NCBI RefSeq assembly: GCF_016595465.1
Contig: NZ_JAENIK010000008.1
Span: 62,001-126,000, forward strand
Source of the DNA: Luteolibacter yonseiensis
GTDB lineage: Bacteria > Verrucomicrobiota > Verrucomicrobiia > Verrucomicrobiales > Akkermansiaceae
Reading direction: 5' to 3'
DNA length: 64,000 bases
Shown here: positions 54,356-63,571 of the stretch, one piece after another
Position numbering within the stretch: position 1 is the stretch's first letter
Layout of the letters: every line of letters begins with the position of its first letter
The notes under the pieces: model-generated
The model's database searches: none
Seen by the model: only the letters and a program-made list of their open reading frames with translations
Told to the model about the DNA's origin: nothing
Program-made: the position numbers and the translations under genes

Positions 54356-55492
54356 TCACTTTTCCGCTGGCGTCTCGGTGATTTCCACTCCCGGTTCGTC
54401 CGTGGAATACCAGTGGCAGGCGACGACCTTTTCGAGCTCGAAGCGGCGCACGCCGTCCTGCTCCACACGGCGGACCTTCACCCGCAGGCGGATGAATCCA
54501 TCGGGGTTGTTGCTCTTCAACTTCACTCCGAAAGGGCGTCCGCCATTCCGCTGCAGCGCGAACGCGGCGTCCAGCAATTTACCGTCGCGGGTATCGCGCC
54601 GGATCAGGAATTCCGGCGACTGGGAACCGCTTTCCCCACTGTGACCGAAGCGCGGGGCGTAGAGCACGACGCTGACGGTATTCTCGTTTTTCCGTTCTTT
54701 GGCGAGGCGCTCGCGCGCGAGCAACCGGAATTCTCCTTCCGAAGGACCGCTGCCGGTCAGAAACAGCGCCCATGGATAATCGCTGTAGCGGGCGAAATGA
54801 TCCCAGTCCAATCTCCACTCGCCGTTTTTCTCGATGAATACCGCGTCGAGACGCAGGTTGTCCGCCCCCTCCCATTGAGTTTCGATGGCACGGCGGCCGG
54901 GAAGCGCAAGCAGGGTGCCTCCGGTATTGGCGATTGTCGCCGGATCGATGTTCACGATCGGATTCAACTCATAAAAACGGGCCATGCGGGCCGCGGTGGT
55001 GATGGGATCCAGCACGAACTGGTTCCGCTCCTCAGGTGTTCCCGCGTTGAGGAAACCGGACAGAACGCCGGTGCAGATCGGAGCGGCTTCATTGAGTTCG
55101 GTGATTTCCGCTTCCGTGGACTGGTGGGATGCGGCGGCCTGCCGGTGACCGGTCTGCGCGCCATCCCGCCCTTCCGGCCAAAGCAGCCGCGCGCCGACAA
55201 TGATGAGCCCCACGAGCAACCCCCAGCCCGCCAGCAACCCGAACATGAAATAGCTGCTCCTGCGTTTCCGGACGGTATGCCTGCCACGTTCGGACGACCG
55301 GCCCGAACCTCCCTGCGGAGGAACCGCATCCGGAACTCCGGGTGCGGCTTGTCGCGCGGGCGGAGCTTCCAGGCTGAGTGACGGGTTCCGCCCGCATTCG
55401 GTACAGGTGCGGTCGTCGGTGTTGCCGATGGGAGATTGGAACAAGGAACCGCAACGGCCACAATGAAACCAGGAGATGTTGTTTTCGCTCAC
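54356..55492 (-). CDS. Zinc-ribbon membrane protein, Hsp70 operon (protein B)
   Basis: 378 residues. An N-terminal zinc ribbon has C11, C14, C30 and C33 (CGRCGSLF and CTECGRNP). A Pro/Gly/Arg-rich linker follows, then one helix at 81-101 (YFMFGLLAGWGLLVGLIIVGA) and an outer domain of about 270 residues with EWRLDWDHFARYSDYPWALF. That domain resembles the C-terminal part of the neighbouring 403-residue protein in layout (FFxLDW-type strand, FRLLA-type strand, basic end). It is the last gene of a three-gene minus-strand operon with hsp70. Function unknown. Confidence 0.65.
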   Translation of the reverse strand: MSENNISWFHCGRCGSLFQSPIGNTDDRTCTECGRNPSLSLEAPPARQAAPGVPDAVPPQGGSGRSSERGRHTVRKRRSSYFMFGLLAGWGLLVGLIIVGARLLWPEGRDGAQTGHRQAAASHQSTEAEITELNEAAPICTGVLSGFLNAGTPEERNQFVLDPITTAARMARFYELNPIVNIDPATIANTGGTLLALPGRRAIETQWEGADNLRLDAVFIEKNGEWRLDWDHFARYSDYPWALFLTGSGPSEGEFRLLARERLAKERKNENTVSVVLYAPRFGHSGESGSQSPEFLIRRDTRDGKLLDAAFALQRNGGRPFGVKLKSNNPDGFIRLRVKVRRVEQDGVRRFELEKVVACHWYSTDEPGVEITETPAEK

Positions 55493-55504
55493 GAAGATCC
55501 GGAT

Positions 55505-56716
55505 TTAGGGTTTGACCCAGCCTTGGAAAAGCACCTCGCCAATGGCCCATTGGTTGGGGGAGGCGTCACCCGGCCCGCGCTGGAGACGGAGGGTGAAGGG
55601 TAGAGAGTCCTTGGACTCCTGGACAATCTCTCCCTGGTTGAAAAGTGGGGCGATACGGGCATTCGCTGGTTCGTCCCTGCGGGCATAGCACCAGATGCTG
55701 GCGACACCGTCCGGCGCGAGGAAGCGGTAGGACTGATATTCCGTCTCCGGCCAGGTGGCGGTGTAGAACTCCGCCGGGGAAATCTTCCCGCGGATCTCCT
55801 GCGGATCTCCCTGGCCGTTTTTCAACTGCTCGAAAGTGGCGGTGCCGAAACCGGTGGTCGCCTTCCAATCCAACATGAGATTGTTCCCGGACCGGGTGAA
55901 ATAAGCGGTGAACCGCGTGTGATCCGGCAGCTCGCCCTCGAGCATTCCATAATAATCCCGCCCGAGCTTGTCGGCGCTCCATGAGCAATCCGCGGCAGGC
56001 CACCATTCCTTGGAGACACCCAAGGGCTTCCAATGTGCCTTCAGGGATCCATCCTTGGCCTGATCCTCCCGCATGAGCATGACAACATCCGCCCAACGGC
56101 CGGCGGTGGCGTAGGAGCGGAAAAGCCGCATGGCCTCGGGCTGCCGGGCGATCAGCGCGTTCATGGCCGCGATTCCTTCCACCTCCTCCTCGGCTGCGAG
56201 ATGCGAAGCCGCGCTTTTCCGATCCCGTCCTTGATTGGGCGCGTTGATGGAGGGCAGCAGCAACAGCCCGCCAACGACCACCGCCACGACAGCAGCACCG
56301 GACGCGAGCAGCCAGCGGGTCGAATGGCGCTTCGAACCTCCCCAGGCCGCGGCTTCTCCATGTGTGTGCCCGGCGGCCTCCCGGACAGGCCGTTCGTGAA
56401 ATTTCAGCTGTCTTTCGACCTTGGGTGGAGCGGCGGCCGACTGCTGGAGCCTCACGACATTTCCACTGATTTCCTGCACCTCAAGCCGCCTGGGAGCGTC
56501 CGAGGCATCCCCCCGGGTCAGCTGGGAGTCGATTCTAAGGCCGATCTCCCTCGCAGGCTCCACCACCGCGACCGGGCGCTCGCCGGAAGTCCGCCTGGGA
56601 GGAAGCACCGCGGCGGTGGCGGGACGGGTCGATGCAGCAGCCTCGTCATCGCCCCAATCATCGCCCGGAGCAAGCTCGGGGGCGTGGTTGTTGGGATCGG
56701 ACAGGCTGGGATTCAT
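55505..56716 (-). CDS. Membrane-anchored protein, Hsp70 operon (protein A)
   Basis: 403 residues. About 130 low-complexity acidic and basic residues, then one helix at 135-155 (WLLASGAAVVAVVVGGLLLLP), then an outer domain of about 245 residues with NNLMLDWKATTGFGTATFEQL and YRFLAPDGVASIWCYARR. The outer domain appears related to that of protein B. The gene starts 60 bases after hsp70 and ends 12 bases before protein B, on one strand. I recognise no known family. It may be a client or anchor used with the chaperone. Confidence 0.6.
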   Translation of the reverse strand: MNPSLSDPNNHAPELAPGDDWGDDEAAASTRPATAAVLPPRRTSGERPVAVVEPAREIGLRIDSQLTRGDASDAPRRLEVQEISGNVVRLQQSAAAPPKVERQLKFHERPVREAAGHTHGEAAAWGGSKRHSTRWLLASGAAVVAVVVGGLLLLPSINAPNQGRDRKSAASHLAAEEEVEGIAAMNALIARQPEAMRLFRSYATAGRWADVVMLMREDQAKDGSLKAHWKPLGVSKEWWPAADCSWSADKLGRDYYGMLEGELPDHTRFTAYFTRSGNNLMLDWKATTGFGTATFEQLKNGQGDPQEIRGKISPAEFYTATWPETEYQSYRFLAPDGVASIWCYARRDEPANARIAPLFNQGEIVQESKDSLPFTLRLQRGPGDASPNQWAIGEVLFQGWVKP

Positions 56717-56776
56717 CAGGCGGATGGAAGGCGGAGCAGGATGGAAGGGAATGGTGCCGGTTGCAAGCGGTTACCC

Positions 56777-58564
56777 TCATTCACCGGCGAGTTGGCGGTC
56801 CAGCGCGGCGTCCATCGCCTGCTCCACAAGACGGGCGGCGAGCGCTTCGGTGGCGGCATCCAGCTGCTGGACAGCCTTTTTCAGGGGATTGGCGGCTCCC
56901 GCGGCCAGCGCGGCGCGGACGGCTGCCGCGGCGGACTCGATTTCCTGCTTCTCGTCCGGCAGTGCGAGTCCCTGGGCCAAAACGGATTCCACCGCCGGGA
57001 GCAATTCCTCCGCTTTCAACCTGGCTTCGGTGAAAACGCGCTCCGCCATGTCGGTGAAGGCATGTTCCACCGATTCGCTGACCATCGCCTCGACGGCGGC
57101 GTCATCCACGTCCACCGCCGAGCTTTCAATGCGGATGATGGTATCCGTGCCGGTGGCGACGTCACGCGCAAGGGCTTCGAGAATGCCATTTTCATCGATC
57201 CGGAACTGCACGCCGACACGTGCCTGGCCCTTCGGTGATGGAGAAAAAGCGACGTCGAAGCCGCCGAGCTCCCAGTTGTCCTTCGCCATCTCCCGCTCGC
57301 CCTGGAGCACCCGCACCCGCATCGCCGCCTGCCCGTCCGCGGCGTTGGTGAACATTTCCCCGGCCTTGCACGGGATGGTGGTGTTGCGCGGGATCAGCAC
57401 GTTCATGAGACCACCGAAGGTCTCGATCCCGAGGCTCAGCGGCGTCACGTCCAGCAGGATCATCTGCCTCAGCGAGCCACCCAGCACGCCACCCTGGATG
57501 GTGGCTCCGAGGGCGATCGCCTCGTCCGGGTGCTGTGAAACATCCGCCTCCCGCCCGAAAAGCTCCGCCACCGCGCGACGGACCGCGGGCATGCGGGTGC
57601 TGCCGCCGACCAGCACGACGGCATCCAGATCGCCAGCCTCCAGCGCGGCATCGGCAAGGGCCTGGCGGCAGAGACGCAGCGTTTTCGCAATCCATGGCGC
57701 GGCGAGTTTCTCCAGCTGTTCCCTTGTGATCCCTTGCTCCAGGCTGCGGGTTCCGTCGTAGAATGGGACCCTGAAAACCGTTTCATCCCCATCGGACAAG
57801 GCGAGCTTCACCCGTTCGGCTTCCGCCGTGAGGCGGATCCGTGCCGAGCTGTCGACTTCGGCAACGCCTCCGCGCTCCATGATCCATGCCAGGATGAGGG
57901 CGTCCAGATCATCGCCGCCCAGACGGGTGTCGCCATGGGTGGCGAGCACCTGGAAGACACCGTCCTGGATTTCCAAAATGGAGAGGTCGAACGTGCCGCC
58001 ACCGAGATCATACACCGCGACACGGGCTTTTTCGCCCAGTTTGTCCAGGCCGTATGCCAATGCCGCGGCGGTGGGTTCGTTGATGATCCTCACCACTTCG
58101 AGCCCGGCGAGCTCCCCCGCCCGTTTTGTCGCAGCGCGTTGGGCATCATGAAAATACGCGGGAACGGTGATGACCGCCTTGCGGATTTCCGCACCCATCC
58201 TCCACTCCGCGACACGCCTCATCTCCCGCAGGATTTCCGCGCTGATTTCCTCAGGCGACTTCCCCAGCACCAATGGAAACCCATCCGCTCCGGCGGTCAC
58301 CGCCAGCGGGAAATTCTCCTCCACTTCGGCCGCCCTGCGTCCCATCAGCCGCTTGACGCTGGTCACCACCCGATCCGGTTCCAGCGACCGGCGCCGCAGG
58401 GCCTTCGCACCGGTTTCCACCGAGCCGTCCGCACCGATCCAGACCGCGCTGGGAGTGATGCGCCGTCCGTCCTCATTGGCCAGCAGGATGGGAAAGCCGG
58501 AGTCCACCACACCGACGGCGGAATTCGTCGTGCCCAAATCAATTCCCAGGATCATCTCGCTCAT
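56777..58564 (-). CDS. Hsp70 family chaperone (HscA/DnaK-like)
   Basis: 595 residues from ATG 58564 (MSEMILGIDLGTTNSAVGVV). ATPase motifs: phosphate loop 1 GIDLGTTNSAV, connect/phosphate 2 VYDLGGGTFDLSIL, adenosine VVLVGGSTRMPAVR. The linker and substrate domain follow (MILLDVTPLSLGIETFGG) with a shortened lid of about 100 residues. There is no Gly-rich or EEVD-type tail. The length and short lid fit HscA-type or other specialised Hsp70s rather than the main DnaK. No grpE, dnaJ or isc gene is beside it; instead it heads an operon with two membrane-anchored proteins. Confidence 0.88.
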   Translation of the reverse strand: MSEMILGIDLGTTNSAVGVVDSGFPILLANEDGRRITPSAVWIGADGSVETGAKALRRRSLEPDRVVTSVKRLMGRRAAEVEENFPLAVTAGADGFPLVLGKSPEEISAEILREMRRVAEWRMGAEIRKAVITVPAYFHDAQRAATKRAGELAGLEVVRIINEPTAAALAYGLDKLGEKARVAVYDLGGGTFDLSILEIQDGVFQVLATHGDTRLGGDDLDALILAWIMERGGVAEVDSSARIRLTAEAERVKLALSDGDETVFRVPFYDGTRSLEQGITREQLEKLAAPWIAKTLRLCRQALADAALEAGDLDAVVLVGGSTRMPAVRRAVAELFGREADVSQHPDEAIALGATIQGGVLGGSLRQMILLDVTPLSLGIETFGGLMNVLIPRNTTIPCKAGEMFTNAADGQAAMRVRVLQGEREMAKDNWELGGFDVAFSPSPKGQARVGVQFRIDENGILEALARDVATGTDTIIRIESSAVDVDDAAVEAMVSESVEHAFTDMAERVFTEARLKAEELLPAVESVLAQGLALPDEKQEIESAAAAVRAALAAGAANPLKKAVQQLDAATEALAARLVEQAMDAALDRQLAGE

Positions 58565-58771
58565 CCCGGCCAGCTTCACGGGCAACAGCATCCACGTCAA
58601 TGAGGCAACGCCCTCCGTACGGGATGAAAACCCACTTGGAGCGCTCCATTCCGCAAGCGACCGCTCATCCCGCACAATCCACCGCCAGCAAAAGCGCGGG
58701 AACCGTGGCATGCTGCGGTCATGTTCTGTTCATGGCGAAAGAGTCCGTCGGCCCCGTGCGGTTGCGCGTAT

Positions 58772-59452
58772 ATGCTGCGCAGTCCGATTTCCGAGGTTTT
58801 GAACCACCTTTGCTACCTCGGCCAGGGAACGATGGTCCTGCGGCAGAAAGGGCTGAGCCTCGCGAAAACCACGCCTTTCGGGCTGGCGGTGGCCTATCAG
58901 AAAAACGGCTGGAACATCCTGCACGACCAGGTGAGCGGACTGGAGACGGACACCAGCCAGCCCCAGAACATCTATCTGATGACGGACGCCTCCGACCGCC
59001 GTCCCCTGCTGGCGGTGGGAGAGCCGGGCCAGGCGATCGATCTCTCCATCCGGCTGGATGGCTACAGTTGGGAATCCCCCGCGGTCACGGCGCTGCTGCG
59101 GAAGTTCAACGCCGTTTCTCTGGACTGCGCCCAGAGCCGCCAACTCGGTGCCGGAGCGTGGCTGGACGATTGGGGAGACGCCTCGCGGACCACGAGCGAC
59201 GGCATCCTCGTGCGCTCCGCGGCGGAGACCCTGCGGGCCTGCGAGTGGCTGGAGGTCGAGATCAAGAATCACATCCACCGCAACGTGGTGCGGTTCACCC
59301 CCTCCTTCATCGACTCGGAAGGCGGGGTGCTGCGCGTGGCGGACCACGCCTGCCGCCATGTGGTGTATGCCAACGTGGAGGCACCGGACTTCCGTATGAC
59401 GCGGGTGCCGCACGGCCCCGTCCGGATCTATCTGGAGCCCACCGCCGCCTGA
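58772..59452 (+). CDS. Unrecognised protein before the HemS-like gene
   Basis: 226 residues from ATG 58772; 58721 and 58832 (MVLRQKGL) are other possible starts. The text is beta-rich (KTTPFGLAVAYQKNGWNIL, VEIKNHIHRNVVRFTPSF, PVRIYLEP) and lacks a clear signal peptide. No family recognised. It is 14 bases before a HemS-like gene on the same strand, suggesting a shared transcript. Codon use is typical of the window. Confidence 0.55.
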   Translation: MLRSPISEVLNHLCYLGQGTMVLRQKGLSLAKTTPFGLAVAYQKNGWNILHDQVSGLETDTSQPQNIYLMTDASDRRPLLAVGEPGQAIDLSIRLDGYSWESPAVTALLRKFNAVSLDCAQSRQLGAGAWLDDWGDASRTTSDGILVRSAAETLRACEWLEVEIKNHIHRNVVRFTPSFIDSEGGVLRVADHACRHVVYANVEAPDFRMTRVPHGPVRIYLEPTAA

Positions 59453-59466
59453 TCCTTTTTTTCAAC

Positions 59467-60294
59467 ATGCACCAGCCGAATCCCTACCAAGTCGCCCGCC
59501 GCACGCTCCGCTTCACCGGGCCGGTCCCATCACTCCTGCAGGCGGTGGCCCGCAGCGGGCCGCTCTACGTGCACGCGCGGAACTGGATGACCGAACTGGC
59601 CGCCATCGTCCCGCTGTCCGAAATGGTCGACGACGAGGACGCGAAATCCGTCTTTTTCCCGGAAAACGGGCTGCACCTCTCACTGGCGGCCGTCGAGGCG
59701 GTGCACGGGGTCGAGATCGACTACCGGACCCGGCAGGCGCTCGCGTTGGAAATCGCAACGCATGGAGAACCGAGGACCCTGTCGGTGGTGGCCATCCCGA
59801 ACATCAGCGAAATGGAACACTTCACCCGCTGCCTGAACCACCATCCGGCGGATGTCCTACAGGAGGAGCAGTACCAGCGGTGGCGGGAGGAATTCATCAT
59901 CCGTCCCGTCATCTGCCCCTGCTGCCAGGCCGCGGCCGACGAACGGCGCTCCTACCCGGAGCGGAATCCCCTCACCCGCATCTTCTGCCACGCCATCGAG
60001 AAGGAACTCGAGCTGCGGTGCGGGCTGGTGTCCCCTGTCGTCGGTTTCACCACCTGGTTGAAACCGAAGAATCTCCAGCTTTCCAACGGCATCCTCGGCA
60101 TCATCGCGGATGACGGCAGGAGCATGCTGGAAGTGGACTTCGGCGTCTGCCACACCCTGCGCATCGTCTGCGTGCTGGTCGACGACGAGCGGTTCACCGA
60201 GATGATCCTGTTCGATTCATTGGGGAACCCGCACTTCAAGATCGCCGCCAGAGGCTGGGAGATGGACGCGGTGTGGCGTGGGTTGTGCGGGTGA
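59467..60294 (+). CDS. Possible HemS/ChuX-like haem-utilisation protein
   Basis: 275 residues from ATG 59467. The first half has PSLLQAVARSGPLYVHARN and the second half MILFDSLGNPHFKIAARG, like the paired motifs of HemS/ChuX haem-handling proteins (RN..VHE and SLQFFD..G.AVHKIYL). The likeness is partial: the usual haem-binding His is not certain. A CPCC pair (VICPCCQAAADE) lies in the middle. The facing genes encode a TonB siderophore receptor and its AraC regulator, which fits an iron role. I hold this call loosely. Confidence 0.35.
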   Translation: MHQPNPYQVARRTLRFTGPVPSLLQAVARSGPLYVHARNWMTELAAIVPLSEMVDDEDAKSVFFPENGLHLSLAAVEAVHGVEIDYRTRQALALEIATHGEPRTLSVVAIPNISEMEHFTRCLNHHPADVLQEEQYQRWREEFIIRPVICPCCQAAADERRSYPERNPLTRIFCHAIEKELELRCGLVSPVVGFTTWLKPKNLQLSNGILGIIADDGRSMLEVDFGVCHTLRIVCVLVDDERFTEMILFDSLGNPHFKIAARGWEMDAVWRGLCG

Positions 60295-60315
60295 CCGATG
60301 GTCGGACCGTGCGCG

Positions 60316-60394
60316 GCCTGCCGCCGCTTCCCGACCGGCGGCAGGCTGCGGAGTGGCGGCGGGCCACCCGGGGAAAGCGGCGGCAGGCCGCCGC
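60316..60394. repeat. Twin GC-rich hairpins between convergent genes
   Basis: GCCTGCCGCC (60316-60325) pairs perfectly with GGCGGCAGGC (60337-60346). GGCGGCAGGC recurs at 60379-60388, where GCGGCGG (60377-60383) also pairs with CCGCCGC (60388-60394). They lie in the 123-base gap between the HemS-like gene and the TonB receptor gene, where they could end transcription from both sides. The repeated core makes a REP-like element possible. Confidence 0.5.
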
Positions 60395-60417
60395 GATCCA
60401 AGGACGGAACCGATGGT

Positions 60418-62595
60418 TCACCAGTGATATGCCACCGAGAGATTCACCGAATTTCCGGCGGTCTTGTTGTATTGATACTCGGTGTCGATCCATTCCACCG
60501 TGTCGAAGACGTTGTTCACATTCAGCGCGTAGGTCCACGGTCCGCTGACGTAGCGTGCCGCCAGGTCAAGCACGGTGTAGTCGCTGTTCTTCCTCGCGGT
60601 ATCCGAACTCGAGGAATAACTCGTCCCCACGTAGCGCACGCCGCCGCCGAGGATGAGCCCTTTCAGCGTGCCGTCCCGGAACGTATAGTTCAGCCAGGTG
60701 GAAGCGGACTTCTCAGGAGTGAGACCGGGGGTGTTTCCTTCATCCCCATCCTCGCTTTCGGTGATTTCCACATCACCAAGGGTGGTGTTCACCAGAAGGT
60801 CGAGATTGTCGGTGATTCCGAGATTCCCCTCGAACTCGATGCCGCGCGAACGCCATTCACCGGATGCCTCGTAGTAGGCGGCATCCGCGGGATTGGAGGT
60901 CAGCACGTTGCTCTGGGTGATGTCATACAACGACAGCGTGGCTCCACCGCGGAAGTTTTTCGGCGCGTATTTGAGGCCGATCTCATACTGTGTTCCCTCG
61001 GTGGGATCGAAAGTATTTCCGGAGATGTCGAGCCCGGAGTTCGGGTAAAACGAACTGGAAACGCTGGCATACGGAGCAAGGCCGTTGTCGGCCAGATAGG
61101 TCAGCCCCGCACGACCGGTGAAGGCGCTGTCGTCCTGACCGCTGCGGAAATCAGGGGTTCCGCTCAGCGTGCGCTCCTTCACTTCGGTTTCCGCCCAGTC
61201 ATGGCGGCCGCTCAGGGTGACCACCCATTTCGAGTCGAACTTGATCTGGTCCTGGAGATATAGCCCGTATTGGGTGGATTTCTGATAGCTGTCGGACTGT
61301 AGGCTGGTGGGACGCTGGATCGGCTGGCCGTAGTCCGGATCGGAGATGTCGATGCTGCCGACCGGATCATCATAATAGACGGTGTCCGCGCTGGCCCAGG
61401 AATAGTCAAAGCCGCCCAACAAGGTTTGCTCCACCCGGCTGCCGCGGATCTTGTATTCAAGCTGGCTGTCGATCCCGAGCGAGAGCGAGTCGCTGTCCCA
61501 GATGGAAGCGGTGCGGTCCATGATGGTGGTGGGGTTGCCACTTCCATCATCCTGATAGCCCATGGAGTTCAAATACTTGTCCTGGACGTTGTAACTGGAC
61601 GCGCGCAGGTTCTGGCGGAATGCGAGATCCCGGCTGATGCGGTGCTCCAACTGATAGTTGAGATTGAGGATGTCATTTTCCTCGTAGTCCCATTTTCCGT
61701 AACCAAAGGCCTTCACATTCGTGGGGCTGCCGTCCGGAGCGGAGGCATAACTCGGGGTCTGCGTGCTTTCCCCGTGGAAATAGCTCACCCGGAAGTCGAT
61801 CTTCGTGTCCGGCGAGATTTTCCACGTGAGCGCGGGCGCGATGTAGTAGCGGCTGGCATCCACCGGGAATCCGTTGCTGTCCTCCTGGCTGTCCCTGAAC
61901 AGTCCGGTGAGACGATAGAGCACCGAGCCGTCCGCAGTGAGCGGCGAACCGACGTCCAAGGTGGCCTCGTAGGATTCATGGGTGCCGATCTCCGCCGCGA
62001 CCTCGCCGAACGCAGTCTCCTTCGGGCGCTTGCTGATCGCGTTGATGACGCCGCCCGCCACGGATTGGCCGTAAAGAACCGAGCTGGGCCCTTTGATGAC
62101 CTCCACCCGTTCGAGGCCGAAGATTTCGGGAAATTCGTAGTTCTGCAGACGCAGGCCGTCGAGATAACGGCTGTTGAAGGCATCGAACCCGCGGATGTTC
62201 ACCCAATCGTAACCACGCGGGTCCTGGCCGTAGGCTTCGGTGGAGGTGCCGGCGGTATAGCGCAGGGCCTCCGCCACACCCTGGGCATTCCGGGTGACGA
62301 TCTGGTCCTCGGTGATGACGGAAATCGACTGCGGGGTTTCGAGGAGGGGTGTGGTGGTCTTGGTGCCGACGGTGCTGTTCTCGTTGTTATAGTCGAGGAT
62401 CCGCGCGTCGCCATCACGGCTCGCGGTGACGGTCAGGGTGTCGAGCACCGTGGAGCCGTCGGCATTGGTTTTTGGCGCGGCCTCCTGTGCCTGGACAAGT
62501 CCGATACAGGCGGCGGTGCCGACCAGCAGCGGTAGACCCGGTTGGATTCTGGAAAACCTCCATGGGCGGATGAAGCGGTTGGGAGCGGGTTTCAT
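60418..62595 (-). CDS. TonB-dependent siderophore receptor
   Basis: 725 residues. A signal peptide (about residues 1-36, ending LVQAQ), a plug domain at about 75-190 (TPQSISVITEDQI, VNIRGFDAFNSRYLDGLRL, VEVIKGPSSVLYGQSVAGGVIN) and a 22-strand barrel ending in aromatic SVAYHW. The plug and the DPRGYDWVNIRGF text are those of FhuA/FpvA-type ferric-siderophore receptors. It lies 33 bases downstream of the AraC regulator stop, on the same strand. Uptake would need TonB-ExbBD, not encoded here. No siderophore synthesis gene is present, so it may take up siderophores made by others. Confidence 0.94.
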   Translation of the reverse strand: MKPAPNRFIRPWRFSRIQPGLPLLVGTAACIGLVQAQEAAPKTNADGSTVLDTLTVTASRDGDARILDYNNENSTVGTKTTTPLLETPQSISVITEDQIVTRNAQGVAEALRYTAGTSTEAYGQDPRGYDWVNIRGFDAFNSRYLDGLRLQNYEFPEIFGLERVEVIKGPSSVLYGQSVAGGVINAISKRPKETAFGEVAAEIGTHESYEATLDVGSPLTADGSVLYRLTGLFRDSQEDSNGFPVDASRYYIAPALTWKISPDTKIDFRVSYFHGESTQTPSYASAPDGSPTNVKAFGYGKWDYEENDILNLNYQLEHRISRDLAFRQNLRASSYNVQDKYLNSMGYQDDGSGNPTTIMDRTASIWDSDSLSLGIDSQLEYKIRGSRVEQTLLGGFDYSWASADTVYYDDPVGSIDISDPDYGQPIQRPTSLQSDSYQKSTQYGLYLQDQIKFDSKWVVTLSGRHDWAETEVKERTLSGTPDFRSGQDDSAFTGRAGLTYLADNGLAPYASVSSSFYPNSGLDISGNTFDPTEGTQYEIGLKYAPKNFRGGATLSLYDITQSNVLTSNPADAAYYEASGEWRSRGIEFEGNLGITDNLDLLVNTTLGDVEITESEDGDEGNTPGLTPEKSASTWLNYTFRDGTLKGLILGGGVRYVGTSYSSSSDTARKNSDYTVLDLAARYVSGPWTYALNVNNVFDTVEWIDTEYQYNKTAGNSVNLSVAYHW

Positions 62596-62628
62596 GGTGT
62601 GTTCGATATCTCGGTTGATGGGTGATTT

Positions 62629-63540
62629 TCAGCCGCGTTTGCGGGCGAGCCATTTGCTGGGCGACTCACCGGCTTCCTCACGGAAGGCTTTTGCGAAATG
62701 GCTGAGGCTCTGGTAGCCGACTTCGAGCGCCACCTCGGTGACGTTCATTTTCCCCGAGTCCAGTGCCTCGCATGCCCGCTCGATGCGGATGCGGCGCAGG
62801 TGGCGCTGGAGGGTATCCCCTGTCTCGCTGCTGACCCGGCGGGAAAGATGGTGGGGCGCGACGCCGACCTCCTTCGCCAGCGAGGTGAGGTCCAGCGGCT
62901 GGTCGAGCCGTTCGCGGAGCAGGTGGATGGCGCGCTTCACAGGATCGCGGTCGCGGATCGCGGAGCAGAAGCTGCTACCTCCATCGCCAGGCTTGGCACG
63001 GAACAACCGCACCGCGGCCCATTCAAGCACACGGGCTTCCGCCAGCAGGCGGCTGGGTCCGGCCTCCTGGGCCGCTTGGGCAAGGGCTTCGCATAGATCG
63101 CGCTCCCATACACCCATCAGTCCACAGAAGGCGACCGAACCCCCGTCACGCAGCCATTTCCCGAGTTCGGGATGCAGCCAGTCCATGTTCTTGCCCAGCC
63201 GTTCCCGCAGCCACTCGCGGGAAATCACAATGACCTCCAAGGTGTGCATGCCGGGATAACGCACACAGGACCACTCTCCCGCCTTGCCTCCACCGGTCAT
63301 GGCGTACATGCCGGGTTTTAGAATGAAACGGTCTTTTTCCCCCCACACCAGTCCGCTGCCCTCCCGATTGAGCCACAGCCAGATGGCCCCCTCCGACGAG
63401 ACTTTCCACCTCCAGCCTCCGGAAACAATCCGCCCGGCCACGCGCCCGCAGCGCAGGTCGTTGGCTTCCCCCCACCACATTTCCGAGATGGGTTTTTCGA
63501 TTTTCTCCCCGGTTCTGGCCGGAGCGGCAGACTCGCTCAC
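62629..63540 (-). CDS. AraC-family regulator of the siderophore receptor
   Basis: 303 residues from GTG 63540. The C-terminal 100 residues are an AraC double HTH (PLDLTSLAKEVGVAPHHLSRRV and MNVTEVALEVGYQSLSHFAKAF). The N-terminal 190 residues form a sensor domain with GGWRWKVSSEGAIWLWL. The layout is that of PchR/YbtA-type regulators, which bind a siderophore and switch on its receptor; the receptor gene follows after 33 bases. A Fur-box-like dyad lies 8 bases before the start. Self-control and iron control together are therefore likely. Confidence 0.86.
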   Translation of the reverse strand: MSESAAPARTGEKIEKPISEMWWGEANDLRCGRVAGRIVSGGWRWKVSSEGAIWLWLNREGSGLVWGEKDRFILKPGMYAMTGGGKAGEWSCVRYPGMHTLEVIVISREWLRERLGKNMDWLHPELGKWLRDGGSVAFCGLMGVWERDLCEALAQAAQEAGPSRLLAEARVLEWAAVRLFRAKPGDGGSSFCSAIRDRDPVKRAIHLLRERLDQPLDLTSLAKEVGVAPHHLSRRVSSETGDTLQRHLRRIRIERACEALDSGKMNVTEVALEVGYQSLSHFAKAFREEAGESPSKWLARKRG

Positions 63541-63548
63541 GGCGACTT

Positions 63549-63571
63549 CTATTGAAACCGAGTCTCAATAG
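63549..63571 (-). promoter_or_regulatory. Fur-box-like dyad before the AraC-TonB operon
   Basis: On the minus strand, CTATTGAGAC and GTTTCAATAG form a 10-bp dyad around TCG with one mismatch. The inner TTGAGAC/GTTTCAA pattern resembles known Fur boxes. It overlaps the stop codon of the DUF3592-like gene and ends 8 bases before the regulator's GTG, where it could block transcription of the regulator and receptor when iron is plentiful. Confidence 0.5.

Noticed and set aside
58565..58771. CIRCE heat-shock operator before hsp70
   Set aside because: No TTAGCACTC/GAGTGCTAA inverted repeat is present in the divergent region.
58600..59466. Long frame running into the HemS-like gene
   Set aside because: The part before ATG 59467 is Arg/Pro-rich shadow of the 58772-59452 gene.
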